A DNA stretch of 64,000 bases from Cyanobium sp. FGCU6 (GTDB lineage Bacteria; Cyanobacteriota; Cyanobacteriia; PCC-6307; Cyanobiaceae). Shown here one piece after another: positions 10,029 through 18,127 of the stretch (position 1 is the first letter of the stretch; each line of letters begins with the position of its first letter). The stretch covers positions 62,001 to 126,000 of the forward strand of contig JANWUR010000003.1 of the NCBI GenBank assembly GCA_024958655.1. Reading direction: 5' to 3'. Under the pieces are notes generated by a model that searched no databases, was not told the DNA's origin, and was given only the letters and a program-made list of their open reading frames with translations. Made by a program: the position numbers and the translations under genes.

Positions 10029-10457
10029 TCAGTGAGCCCTCAGGATCCGGTTGGTGGTGAGGAAGCGCCCCTGCCCGGAGTATTCGGTCATCGGATCGGG
10101 AATCGGCGCCCCTGCGGCGGTGGGTTGCTGGGCCGGGGATTCCACCCGGAAGCGGGCCGTGAAGCTTCCGCCCACCAGCAGCAGCTGCTGCCCCCCGGTC
10201 TGGATGGTGCGCGTGCGCTGATCGCTGCCGAGGGAGGCCACCTCGAGGCTGCCCACGCCAGGGATGGGGTAGGCGCCGCTGCTGTAGAGACAGCCCTTCA
10301 CGCTGGCCGAGGCCTCATCGCCCGCCACGCACAGGCGCTTGCCGTTCAGGCTGGCAGGCCCGCTGCCCCGCAGCGTGCCGGGCCGAACCACCACCATCGC
10401 GGCGCCGAACGCCGGCTCGAAGAGGGCCTGATCCGCATCGATGAGCACGTAGTCCAT
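10029..10457 (-). CDS. PAAR-like spike-tip protein (Afp10-like)
   Basis: The product has 142 residues. It opens MDYVLIDADQALFEPAFGAA and continues with short Gly/Ser/Val-rich beta repeats (GTLRGSG, a KRLCVAGDEAS segment, GVGSLEVASL), then a proline-rich PIPDPMTEYSGQGRFLTTN tail. This matches the small PAAR-like proteins coded between gp25 and the J-like protein in CIS operons. They are thought to cap the VgrG spike with a sharp tip and can carry effectors. The ATG shares one base with the stop of the gp25 gene, and the stop is almost touching the GTG of the next gene. Confidence 0.75.
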   Translation of the reverse strand: MDYVLIDADQALFEPAFGAAMVVVRPGTLRGSGPASLNGKRLCVAGDEASASVKGCLYSSGAYPIPGVGSLEVASLGSDQRTRTIQTGGQQLLLVGGSFTARFRVESPAQQPTAAGAPIPDPMTEYSGQGRFLTTNRILRAH

Positions 10458-10879
10458 CAGAGTGCCCCCGTAGACGCTTCATTGCGGTAGAAGGGCAGCA
10501 CCAGGTTGTAGCGGGAGTTGGTGGCGGCCACCCTGTAATCGAGGCGGATCAGCAGCACGCCGGCATTCTGCGGATCCGGGCTCACATCCACATCCAGCAG
10601 ACGCACCCGTGGCTCATGGAGCAGAACAGCATCGTGAATGGCACTGGTGAGCTGACTCACGAGGCCATGATCGATCTCGCTGAACAGCCAGTCATCGAGG
10701 CTGCAGCCATAGAGCTCCTGCATGGCCCGCTCACCTGGACGGGTGGCGAACAGGATCATCAGCGACTGATGGATGTCGTCCTCGTTCGACACCATGGCCA
10801 CCGAGCCACCCGCGTCGCCGAAGCGGGGGGGAAACGCCCAGCCGGTTCCCAGAAAATCGAGGGTGTTGAGGTCGGTCAT
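10457..10879 (-). CDS. gp25-like baseplate wedge protein (Afp9-like)
   Basis: The product has 140 residues. It has the gp25/lysozyme-like core: SLMILFATRPGERAMQELYG near residues 39-58, and a HEPRV segment near 88 that corresponds to the conserved EPR motif of gp25 and TssE. The fold is non-enzymatic and links the wedge to the sheath. It opens FLGTGWAFPPRF, usual for CIS members. The ATG overlaps the preceding small gene (ATGA). Length and order (spike, gp25, PAAR, J) match known extracellular CIS clusters. Confidence 0.88.
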   Translation of the reverse strand: MTDLNTLDFLGTGWAFPPRFGDAGGSVAMVSNEDDIHQSLMILFATRPGERAMQELYGCSLDDWLFSEIDHGLVSQLTSAIHDAVLLHEPRVRLLDVDVSPDPQNAGVLLIRLDYRVAATNSRYNLVLPFYRNEASTGAL

Positions 10880-11091
10880 GCGGGAACCTCCTCCACCGCA
10901 GCAACGACGGGATCGGCATGGCCATGACCGACAACGGGGTCGATGTCCGCCTCCTGGATCTGGGCGCGCGCGGCGCCCTGAATGCGGCCGATCAGCTGGA
11001 ACACCCGGCGGAAGGGCAGTTCTCCAAGGCCCTCGAGGATGAGGTTCACCTCGTCGAGGGAGAGATCCAGGTGGATGGTGTCGTTGCTCAT
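10876..11091 (-). CDS. Small conserved-looking protein in CIS operon (71 aa)
   Basis: The product has 71 residues and starts at ATG 11091. A larger upstream frame covers this stretch but is antisense-like noise over the spike gene. The first half, IHLDLSLDEVNLILEGLGELPF then VFQLIGRIQGAA, is a clean amphipathic helical segment of a kind I recognise in small tail-associated phage proteins. The last 20 residues are His/Asp/Glu-rich (DPVVGHGHADP). Its stop overlaps the gp25 ATG. No function can be assigned. A structural adaptor or assembly factor is possible. Confidence 0.65.
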   Translation of the reverse strand: MSNDTIHLDLSLDEVNLILEGLGELPFRRVFQLIGRIQGAARAQIQEADIDPVVGHGHADPVVAAVEEVPA

Positions 11092-11143
11092 GATCGGATG
11101 GAATTGAGAAAGCGCAGGTAGAGCGGAGTGGAGGAAGACATGG

Positions 11144-12802
11144 CTACTGGATGTCGACCGTTGCCCCCTTGATGACCACCTTGCCTTTGGCCTCCACCTT
11201 GAAATCCTTGGCACTGGAGAGGGTGATGCCCTCCTTGTCGAGGAGGAGGGAATTGCCGTGCTGGTCTTCGATGGTGATCGTGCCGGCAGACTGGTCGATG
11301 GCGATCCGGTTCGCGTAGGTGCCGCTGGCCTTGCCGTCGCCGGTGGTTTCAAGGGTGAGGGAGGGCGTTGCATCGTCGAAGACGATGCGGGTGCCGGCCC
11401 GGCTGACGATGGCCCGCAGATCGTTGTCCTCATCGGGACTGTCGACAGGGGCGGGTGGTGGATGGCGGGCGCTGTGCAGGGCGCCGAGCACCACCGGCTG
11501 GCGCGGGTCGTCGCCGAGGAAACCGAGCACCACCTCGTCGCCCACCTCCGGGCGGAACACGAAGCCCCGCCCGTCACCCGCATCGGGACTGGCGAGCCGG
11601 GCCCAGAGCGCGCCCTGATCACCGCCGAGCGCCGGCAGGCGCACCTGCACCCGGAACTGGTTCTGGTCGTCGGTGTCCAGCGATCCCACCGTGGCGATCT
11701 GCAATCCGCGCAGGGGGGGAAGCAGGCCAGCGGCCGGCAGGTCGGCCAGGTCGGGACGGCTGGCGAAGAGTTCCGTGGACAGACCAACCCGCAGTTCGCT
11801 CTGCCAGCCGTTCTCGTTGACGGTGTGGGTGACGGCGGAGACCAGGGCCTTGCCGTTGAAGCGATCGCCGACGCCGAGGATCTCCACGGTGTCGAGCGGT
11901 TCGAGGCTGGCATCGCCGGCCACCAGGGCCCGCCCGCGCAGCAGGGCGAAGCGGCTGCGCAGCAGCCGGGCGCTGGCCCAGTCGGCCAGTTCACCGGGCT
12001 CGAACACCGCCGGATGGAGAAGAATCTCCTCGCTGCCGCCCAGGGCGTTGGCCACAGCCTCGACATCGAGGTTGCCGACAGGAACCTCCGGCGGCGTGGC
12101 GGCCTCCGGTGACGTGGCCTGTCCATTCGTGAGATCCCAGCCGATCCCGTTGATGGCGGCCCACGGTTGGCTGCCGTCGAGTTCCAGCGAGATCTCGGCC
12201 ACATCGTCGACTCCATGGTCGAGCCGGCGGCGCGGGCCACTCAGGGCGAGGCGGCGGACACTGACCGCGCCACGATGCACGCTCACCCCCAGACCCAGAA
12301 CTTCGGCCCGGGAGAGCATGAAGTCCCAGTCGGTGGCCTGGTACTGAACCAGCTCATGGTGACGGATTGTGGTGGAATCGATCACACCCGTCTTGAGGCC
12401 AGCATCAGCGATCAGCGACGCCATCACGTCACTGTCCGTGACGTCGCGGAACACCGCGCTGTGACGGGAGCGGGTGAGCACGAAGGCCGCATCCTTCAGT
12501 TCAACCCGGAGGTTGGATCCCTCCGCGTTGCGCTCCACCGAATGGCGCACCACCAGCCCCTCGAAGACCGTGACGTCCGTGGGGTCTTCTTCATAGCGAA
12601 GAGCGATGGCGATCGATGCCCCCGGAAGGAAGAACGCCAGATTGCTGACGCTGAAGCGACGCTCGGCCACACTGCCATCGAGCAGCACCAGGGTGGCTTC
12701 CGGGATCCGGTTCAGCTCCCGGTGGATCTCTAGCGACAGCAGCTCGATCGTGGGATCGAGCGTGGAGCCCTGGCTGGTGATCGTGGCGACGGGGACACCC
12801 AT
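11144..12802 (-). CDS. VgrG/gp5-gp27-like spike protein (Afp8-like)
   Basis: The product has 552 residues from ATG 12802; a TTG three codons upstream (12811) overlaps the LysM gene and is an alternative. Residues 1-330 form the gp27-like hub (VFEGLVVRHSVERN, a TDWDFMLSRAEVLGLGVSV segment). Residues around 345-430 form the gp5 OB-fold: FRVQVRLPALGGDQGALWAR then RPEVGDEVVLGFLGDDPRQP. The C-terminus is a beta-helix with short repeats (KDFKVEAKGKVVIKGATVDI). It forms the central puncturing spike below the tube. No effector domain is fused at the C-terminus. Confidence 0.92.
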   Translation of the reverse strand: MGVPVATITSQGSTLDPTIELLSLEIHRELNRIPEATLVLLDGSVAERRFSVSNLAFFLPGASIAIALRYEEDPTDVTVFEGLVVRHSVERNAEGSNLRVELKDAAFVLTRSRHSAVFRDVTDSDVMASLIADAGLKTGVIDSTTIRHHELVQYQATDWDFMLSRAEVLGLGVSVHRGAVSVRRLALSGPRRRLDHGVDDVAEISLELDGSQPWAAINGIGWDLTNGQATSPEAATPPEVPVGNLDVEAVANALGGSEEILLHPAVFEPGELADWASARLLRSRFALLRGRALVAGDASLEPLDTVEILGVGDRFNGKALVSAVTHTVNENGWQSELRVGLSTELFASRPDLADLPAAGLLPPLRGLQIATVGSLDTDDQNQFRVQVRLPALGGDQGALWARLASPDAGDGRGFVFRPEVGDEVVLGFLGDDPRQPVVLGALHSARHPPPAPVDSPDEDNDLRAIVSRAGTRIVFDDATPSLTLETTGDGKASGTYANRIAIDQSAGTITIEDQHGNSLLLDKEGITLSSAKDFKVEAKGKVVIKGATVDIQ

Positions 12803-12807
12803 GCCCT

Positions 12808-13539
12808 TCAACCTCCCGCCTTGGCGTAAGGCGGGAACAGGAGTTCCTGCCCGGGGGTGAGCACACGGAAGTCGTCGAGCCCGTTCACCGCCGCCACCCG
12901 CAGGTAGTGCTCAGGCGTTCCATAAACATCCCGGCAGAGTCCGGTCAGGGTGTCTCCTGCCTTGACCAGTCGCCTGTGGGTGAGGTCAGGGGAATGAAGA
13001 TTGTCCTTGGCTGCCTTCTTCTTGGGATCGAGGTCTTCGATGAACTGTGCTGCCAGCTCGGCATGCAGAGGCGAGCCATCGGTATCGAAAGTGGAGTAGT
13101 TGACGTCGACAGATTTCAACCGGCAGTCAAAGTTCGGCCCCAAGATGCCCTTCTGCCAGATCAGCCGCAGATAGGAAGGCTCATGCGAATCGCTGTTGAT
13201 CTGATGACAGAGCCTGTAGAAGAGCTCAACACTCTGCTCCACAGTAAGTGCTTTGGGCCCAAGGAGTTGAGCCATCCCATAGGCACCGAAGTCAATCGAA
13301 TCGAAGATCAGGGTCAGCTGGACAACACGGGATCGGCCCTGTGCAAACCTTGCTTGCGCTGAACTGCTTGGACTCGCCTGGGACGTCTGGAAGGCATTCT
13401 CACATTTGAACAAAACGGTTTCGGGGTTGTAGCGCACCGAAAGACTGCTGGGATCCTCCACGGGCCTGGAGCGCGCGGAATCGAGAAAGGCGGCGATCGT
13501 GAAGTCGGACGGTTTGCCGATCAGGTCGAGAAGTCCCAT
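12808..13539 (-). CDS. LysM-domain CIS hub protein (Afp7-like)
   Basis: The product has 243 residues. The N-terminal 170 residues carry the CIS-type hub region (LSVRYNPETVLFKCENAF near 33-50, LTLIFDSIDFGAYG near 75-88). A LysM domain follows at about 190-237: VKAGDTLTGLCRDVYG, then VNGLDDFRVLTPGQELLFPP. Proteins of this type join the tube to the spike, and in phages the equivalent LysM gene lies just before the spike gene, as here. The ATG is 13539, with 17 bases to the previous stop. Confidence 0.88.
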   Translation of the reverse strand: MGLLDLIGKPSDFTIAAFLDSARSRPVEDPSSLSVRYNPETVLFKCENAFQTSQASPSSSAQARFAQGRSRVVQLTLIFDSIDFGAYGMAQLLGPKALTVEQSVELFYRLCHQINSDSHEPSYLRLIWQKGILGPNFDCRLKSVDVNYSTFDTDGSPLHAELAAQFIEDLDPKKKAAKDNLHSPDLTHRRLVKAGDTLTGLCRDVYGTPEHYLRVAAVNGLDDFRVLTPGQELLFPPYAKAGG

Positions 13540-13556
13540 GGTGGTGGCCTCGATCG

Positions 13557-13772
13557 CTAACGATCCCGGCTGCGCTCAAGGCGGCGCAGCACGGTTCGGA
13601 CGCAGGTGGCCACGAGGCCATCGAGGATGGCTTCCCTGGACACCGAATCAAGGGCAGCCTGCGGGGCAGAGGGGGAGCGTCGAGAGGCAGCATCGGTCTG
13701 TGAGGTGGATCGGGGAGCCTGAGCCGGTTGCACCACGGCCCGAATCACCAGTTGGCGGATTTCGATGGTCAT
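13557..13772 (-). CDS. DUF5908 family protein
   Basis: The product has 71 residues beginning MTIEIRQLVIRAVV, the hallmark of the DUF5908 family, found almost only inside CIS operons between the last tube gene and the LysM gene. The middle is Ser/Ala/Pro-rich and probably disordered. The end is a basic helix (VRTVLRRLERSRDR). The ATG overlaps the previous stop by one base. The function of the family is not established; an assembly or adaptor role is inferred. Confidence 0.75.
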   Translation of the reverse strand: MTIEIRQLVIRAVVQPAQAPRSTSQTDAASRRSPSAPQAALDSVSREAILDGLVATCVRTVLRRLERSRDR

Positions 13773-14254
13773 CAGAGGCGCACCGTCAGCATGCGGGAGT
13801 AACAGAGCTCGAGGGTGTCGATGAGGATCCGGTCGTCCTGGGCATTGAGATCTGCCGTGGCCCAGCGCACGGGGAATGCCTCCTTGAACATCCAGGCGGA
13901 GATGGGAACAGCTGCTTCACTGAACAGGGTGACCAGAACATCGGAGCGAAAGAACTTGAATTCATTCATCACGTCATTGAGCTGGATATTCAAGGGTGAG
14001 CCCACAATGAATCCACGCTCCAGGACAAGATTCTCGTAGGTCAGACGCTTGGGCAGTTGCTTCGTTATCAGGTTCTTCCCCCCCTGTTTCATGGGTTCCG
14101 TCTCCACACGTGTGGACAGACCAGACACCCGCTGAAAACGGATATCCAGAGGGTTGGGGATCACCCCTGCCACAAAGAAGAACACGGCAAAGCGATGGGC
14201 CAGGGGCATCCCCAGAGGCGAGTCAACGGAAAGCGTGGGCAGGGGAAACGCCAT
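13772..14254 (-). CDS. CIS tail-tube protein 3 (Afp5-like)
   Basis: The product has 160 residues and a gp19-type tube fold: HRFAVFFFVAGVIPNPLDIR, then FQRVSGLSTRVE, LTYENLVLERGF and a WMFKEAFPVRWATADLNAQ segment. The pattern RVSGLS followed by LVLERG is typical of inner-tube subunits. It is the most divergent of the three tube genes here and the last, which fits an Afp5-like subunit that begins the tube on the hub. The base composition is clearly lower in GC than the baseplate genes (13981-14040 has 31 G/C of 60). Confidence 0.85.
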   Translation of the reverse strand: MAFPLPTLSVDSPLGMPLAHRFAVFFFVAGVIPNPLDIRFQRVSGLSTRVETEPMKQGGKNLITKQLPKRLTYENLVLERGFIVGSPLNIQLNDVMNEFKFFRSDVLVTLFSEAAVPISAWMFKEAFPVRWATADLNAQDDRILIDTLELCYSRMLTVRL

Positions 14255-14259
14255 GACCT

Positions 14260-14706
14260 TCAGGACAAGGGAACGATGGAAACACCTGATGCCTTGATCT
14301 CCATCACATCGATCGCCGCCTCATTGGTTCTGGCGTCGAACGTGGGTGCCGTGATCTTGATCGGGATGGTGCGGGCCATGCGCCAGGCCAGCACGGGAAT
14401 CCCCTTGTTGTTGCACAACTGCACCTCCATGGGTTGGGGATCGGTCTCCTCCAGCCAGGCATGCAGGCTTCCCTCGCCCTCCACCACGCCCTGTTCCAGG
14501 GTGACCGATACATACTGATCAAGGTGATAGCAGGCCAGCAATTCCCCATCGAGGAAGGAGAGTCCGTCGCGATAGGTGATCGCCTTGTGCTCCCGCTGCA
14601 GCCCGGAGACCTTGGCGAAGCGCAGGGACTGCCCCGCCCTGGTGACGCGGAAGTTGTAGGCAGGCAGCGGATAACTTCGAGCCTGCTGCTCGATACTCAC
14701 GCCCAT
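14260..14706 (-). CDS. CIS tail-tube protein 2
   Basis: The product has 148 residues: YPLPAYNFRVTRAGQSLRF, AKVSGLQREHKAITYRDG, VTLEQGVVEGEGSLHAWLEE, then VLAWRMARTIPIKITAPTFD and an IDVMEIKASG ending. The alignment of these motifs with the neighbouring 156-aa gene is obvious (PLPxYNxRV, APTFDA+xN), so the two arose by duplication. It belongs to the gp19/Hcp-like tube family that stacks inside the sheath. Start ATG 14706 lies two bases after the previous stop. Confidence 0.9.
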   Translation of the reverse strand: MGVSIEQQARSYPLPAYNFRVTRAGQSLRFAKVSGLQREHKAITYRDGLSFLDGELLACYHLDQYVSVTLEQGVVEGEGSLHAWLEETDPQPMEVQLCNNKGIPVLAWRMARTIPIKITAPTFDARTNEAAIDVMEIKASGVSIVPLS

Positions 14707-14708
14707 GA

Positions 14709-15179
14709 TCAGCCCTCGTCCATGCTGATGAGATCCGCCTTCAGCTCCAGGGTCTCGATGGCCACATCATTCGACTTGGCATCGAAGGTGGGAGCCGTGA
14801 GCTTGGTGGGGAAGGCATTCACCACCTTCCAGGAGATCACAGGAGCTCCTTTCTCATCGCAAAGCCGAACAAAGATATTGCGCTTCTCGATCAGGTTGGT
14901 CTCGATGGTCTGGATCCAGCGGTACAGAGCCTTGAGGCTCTTGGTGCGCACCAGTCCCTTCTTCAAGGTGATCGTGGGTGGGGTGCTCTGGGCCGGCATG
15001 TGCATCGTACGGGGGCCGGCCGCACCTGCCGTAGGGCTCTCCTTGTAAGTGGTGACTTCGTAGCCGATGCTGAGGCCGGACACTTCGGAGAAGGCGACAG
15101 TCTCGCCTTCGATTTCCACACGGTAGTTATAGACGGGAAGAGGGTAGTCGGTACGGATGGTCTGAGGAGAGACAGCCAT
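14709..15179 (-). CDS. CIS tail-tube protein 1 (Afp1-like)
   Basis: The product has 156 residues: YPLPVYNYRVEIEGETVAFS, EVSGLSIGYEVTTYKES, TITLKKGLVRTKSLKALYRW, VISWKVVNAFPTKLTAPTFD, then an IETLELKADL end. This is the classic major tube subunit of CIS (gp19 family). Tube genes follow the sheath gene directly, as in Afp, PVC and cyanobacterial CIS clusters. The ATG at 15179 is 45 bases from the sheath stop. Confidence 0.92.
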   Translation of the reverse strand: MAVSPQTIRTDYPLPVYNYRVEIEGETVAFSEVSGLSIGYEVTTYKESPTAGAAGPRTMHMPAQSTPPTITLKKGLVRTKSLKALYRWIQTIETNLIEKRNIFVRLCDEKGAPVISWKVVNAFPTKLTAPTFDAKSNDVAIETLELKADLISMDEG

Positions 15180-15224
15180 GGTTCAGAGTGGCGACGTTGG
15201 AGTGTGCGGAAACGGAGCGGGAGA

Positions 15225-16673
15225 TCACGCCTGGGCCAGGCGATGGGAGAACCTGAGGATGATGAACTCAGCAGGGCGGACGGCAGCGATACCGATCTCA
15301 ACCTTGAGCAATCCGTTGAGGATGTCCTGGGCCGTCATCGTTCTACCAAGGCCAACGTTCACGAAGTACGCGCTCTCAGGCTTGCTTCCCTGCAGGGCAC
15401 CCTGTTCCCAGAGGGTGTAGAGATAGCTTTCAATCATGCCTTTCACCTTGAGCCAGGTGGAGGCGTCGTTGGGCTCGAACACGGCGAAGTTGGTGGCCTT
15501 CTTCACCGATTCCTCAATGGTGATGAACAGGCGTCGAACGGGTACATAGCGCCATTCGTTGTCATTCCCCGCCAGGGTGCGCGCGCCCCACACCACGGTT
15601 CCCCGCCCGGTGAACGAGCGAATTGCATTGATGGATTTGCCCGTGGTGGCATCGATATTGAAGCTTCCCTGCTGCTCGTCCGTCATCAGATCCACGGGGC
15701 TGATCACAGCCTGCAAGCCCACGTTGGCGGGCGCTTTCCAGACCCCACGATCCCGGTCCACGCTCACATAGGCTCCAGCAATCGCTGGGCTGGGAGGGAG
15801 GGTGACCCGAAGGTCGGCCAGGAGACGGCGGATCTTGTTGTAGAGGTCGGTGTCGGTGTTTTTGAGCGCATCGAGCTTGACCGAGGCCGCGGCAGCTTGC
15901 CCTGGAATCGTGGGATCGACGGTGATGGAGGTGTCATCAACCAGAGTGGAGATCGCTGTATTGAGAAAGGGATAGTAAGCAGCGCCGTAGTTCAGGCTCA
16001 GTGCACCGTATCTCTGTCGGGCCGCATCCAGGTCGGTCTTGCTTTTGAGCGGAGCAGCATTCGCCAGTTCTCTCACATCCAGGATGGCAAAGCGATCCTT
16101 CAACTTGCCGCAATGGCTCAGGGAAGCCTGGGCCACATCGGCGAAATCATTTGGCTGGAGCAGCGTGGCCTCGGGAATGACGATCAGGGTGGGTTCATCC
16201 TGCTTCTCGAGCGCTGTCAGGCCCCCGATCAGGGCGTCCTTGCTGATGGTGGCAGCGTCTGCCGCCTTGCCGACGGCCACCACATAACAACGGCCACCAC
16301 CGTTGCGGAAATAGAAATCCAGGCTGTACCACAGCAACCAGGATGGACGACTGCTCACGGGAGCCAGGACATCCGCTGCCGGAGGGGGGGCACCACCACC
16401 CGCAGGCGGCGGTGCTGCGGCAGGGGCCGTCCCCAGATAAAGCTGGGGGCTACCGGCAGCATCCAGCTTCACCTTGTAGGGCGTTGCCGGTGCCCTGCCG
16501 AAGAGATTCTCATAATCACGTGGAGATGCAATCTCCGCCACGATCGGAACACTTCCTTCAAAGATTTCCGTGTAGCCGATGAAGGCGGGAATGGCGGTGG
16601 CCACTTCGGCCACCGAGGGCGGCAGCAGTGCCAGCTCCTCGACATAGACACCGGGGGAGAGATACGTAGCCAT
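15225..16673 (-). CDS. CIS contractile sheath protein
   Basis: The product has 482 residues. It starts MATYLSPGVYVEEL, followed by a PAFIGYTEI segment, the universal opening of contractile sheath proteins. The C-terminal region has FVNVGLGRTMTAQDILNGLL then KVEIGIAAVRPAEFIILRFS, the handshake and core domain seen in phage and CIS sheaths. A Pro/Ala/Gly-rich loop near residues 80-100 (PAAAPPPAGGGAPPPA) probably lies on the outer surface. Only one sheath gene is present, against three in Afp. It contracts to drive the tube and spike through a target membrane. Confidence 0.95.
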   Translation of the reverse strand: MATYLSPGVYVEELALLPPSVAEVATAIPAFIGYTEIFEGSVPIVAEIASPRDYENLFGRAPATPYKVKLDAAGSPQLYLGTAPAAAPPPAGGGAPPPAADVLAPVSSRPSWLLWYSLDFYFRNGGGRCYVVAVGKAADAATISKDALIGGLTALEKQDEPTLIVIPEATLLQPNDFADVAQASLSHCGKLKDRFAILDVRELANAAPLKSKTDLDAARQRYGALSLNYGAAYYPFLNTAISTLVDDTSITVDPTIPGQAAAASVKLDALKNTDTDLYNKIRRLLADLRVTLPPSPAIAGAYVSVDRDRGVWKAPANVGLQAVISPVDLMTDEQQGSFNIDATTGKSINAIRSFTGRGTVVWGARTLAGNDNEWRYVPVRRLFITIEESVKKATNFAVFEPNDASTWLKVKGMIESYLYTLWEQGALQGSKPESAYFVNVGLGRTMTAQDILNGLLKVEIGIAAVRPAEFIILRFSHRLAQA

Positions 16674-16697
16674 GGGGCGGATGCGAAGGAAGGGAAT

Positions 16698-17531
16698 TCA
16701 GAGCCGGATGACGCGATAGAGGGCGTCCAGGGGGGTGCCGTTCTGCACGGGAAGATTCATCACCTGATCGGAGGGTGGCGGCGGCAGATCGGAGATGTAG
16801 CGCTGACCATCCAGCAGCAGCCGCAGCCCCACCTGGGCCTTGCCATCCAACGGAGGGGAACGCTTGGAACTGAGGCGGTACACCCTGCCCTCCGGACTGC
16901 CCGCCACCAGAACCTGGGCAACGCGATCCTGGGCCAGTTCCGTGGAGGCGGAGGCCAGAGAGGTGACCTCGAACTCCAGGGCTCTGGCCGGAACGGAATC
17001 GGTGATGCTGGGGATCCTGTCCGTGCGTTGGGTGACGATGTAGTACACCCAGCGAACCTGGCGCGGTTGAAGCGAAAGCACAAAGCGCGGCGGGGCCTGG
17101 ATCCAGGCCGAGGTGATCAAGCTGATCTCCACCCAGGCCACACGATCCGCTGAAGGTGAAGACGGGGGACCGGGGGCGCGCTCTGCCAGTTGCAGATCGA
17201 CGGCGGCAGGAACATTCCTGAAGGTGGGATGGCGCAGAGAGAGCAGGGGAGCCAGGTCGAAGGCGGACCCCAGCAGGGGATCCGTTCGAATCAGGTCGAA
17301 CCGGAGGGTGAGATCGGCCAACGGAAGAAATAGCGTTCCGTCGTCCGCAAGCCCCGTGAGCACCACCAGGCCATCGGGTTGCGGGCGCACCAACAGACGA
17401 TGCCGCTGCAGCGCGCGCACGCCGGCGGCATCGGTGGCGGTGGAGTGCAGAGCGAGCGTGTCGCCGCCGATCGGAGTGGGCGTGCTGCCCCCCCGACGCA
17501 GAGCGATCTGAAACAGAGGGGTGAACTTCAT
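16698..17531 (-). CDS. Unrecognised CIS-operon protein (277 aa)
   Basis: The product has 277 residues, beta-rich, with no signal peptide or membrane helix. The first half has short strands (HRLLVRPQPDGLVVLTGLAD, TLFLPLADLTLRFDLIRTDP). The second half contains WIQAPPRFVLSLQPRQVRWV then YYIVTQRTD, and ends DQVMNLPVQNGTPLDALYRV. I do not recognise a named family. It lies between the DUF4255 gene (ATGA overlap) and the sheath gene, so it is almost certainly co-translated with structural parts. A cap, collar or membrane-anchoring role is possible, but nothing in the sequence proves it. Confidence 0.8.
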   Translation of the reverse strand: MKFTPLFQIALRRGGSTPTPIGGDTLALHSTATDAAGVRALQRHRLLVRPQPDGLVVLTGLADDGTLFLPLADLTLRFDLIRTDPLLGSAFDLAPLLSLRHPTFRNVPAAVDLQLAERAPGPPSSPSADRVAWVEISLITSAWIQAPPRFVLSLQPRQVRWVYYIVTQRTDRIPSITDSVPARALEFEVTSLASASTELAQDRVAQVLVAGSPEGRVYRLSSKRSPPLDGKAQVGLRLLLDGQRYISDLPPPPSDQVMNLPVQNGTPLDALYRVIRL

Positions 17532-18127
17532 GCTCCGTTGCCGATGTGCACGAAAGCGGGGCTCAACTCGCTGATGGGAATCGAGGGGCTAGCGGGGGTG
17601 TCCCGCAGGCTGAGAAGCCGCACCCGGTAGAGCACGGAGGGATGGTGGGTGGTGCGCAGGGCATTCCAGACGTCGTTGAGCTCCGTGAAGGACTGGCTCA
17701 CCAGTTCGAAGGCGAGGCGCTCGACACCCGGCGGCAGAGCGGGAGCCGTCTCCCTGTCGAGAACCGGCACGGCCTGGAGTTGGTTGAGCAGGGCCGAGAG
17801 ATGGTTCCATCCCTGGGCATAGTCCGTGAAGCGGGCGACAAAAAGGAGATAAAGAACGAGCCGGATATCGGGCTGAACGGCATCAGCCCTTCCTTCAGAA
17901 TTGAGCCTGCGATAAGGATCGGCATCGCGAAAGATGCGTTCTTCCTCAATATTGGCCAGGAGCATCGTGACCGCTCCGGAGGTGAAGGAAATCGAATCCG
18001 CTGGTGATTGATTGCCAGGAGGAAACACCAGCTTTCCCGGGGTGCCATCATCGAGGCTGCCTCCCATGAGCAACCTGAGGCCACCATCGAGATAGGTTCT
18101 GATGAACTCCAGCGTGGTGCCGATCAT
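17528..18127 (-). CDS. DUF4255 (Pvc16-type) tail-terminator protein
   Basis: The product has 199 residues. Motifs fit the DUF4255/Pvc16 N-terminal family: a TMLLANIEEERIFRDADPYR segment near 52-74, PDIRLVLYLLFVARFTDYAQ near 84-103, HLSALLNQLQAVPVLDRE near 107-125, and LVSQSFTELNDVWNALRTTH near 140-159. Members cap the end of the tube and sheath away from the baseplate. It is the first gene of the leftward operon, with 372 bases of non-coding sequence before it, so the main CIS promoter should lie upstream of 18127. Confidence 0.88.
   Translation of the reverse strand: MIGTTLEFIRTYLDGGLRLLMGGSLDDGTPGKLVFPPGNQSPADSISFTSGAVTMLLANIEEERIFRDADPYRRLNSEGRADAVQPDIRLVLYLLFVARFTDYAQGWNHLSALLNQLQAVPVLDRETAPALPPGVERLAFELVSQSFTELNDVWNALRTTHHPSVLYRVRLLSLRDTPASPSIPISELSPAFVHIGNGA

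Noticed and set aside
1-18127. The possibility that the region is a prophage tail or a type VI secretion system
   Set aside because: No capsid, terminase, portal, lysis or integrase gene and no TssJLM membrane complex is present. DUF4255, DUF5908, tape-measure and giant Afp11/Afp12-type proteins are CIS features.
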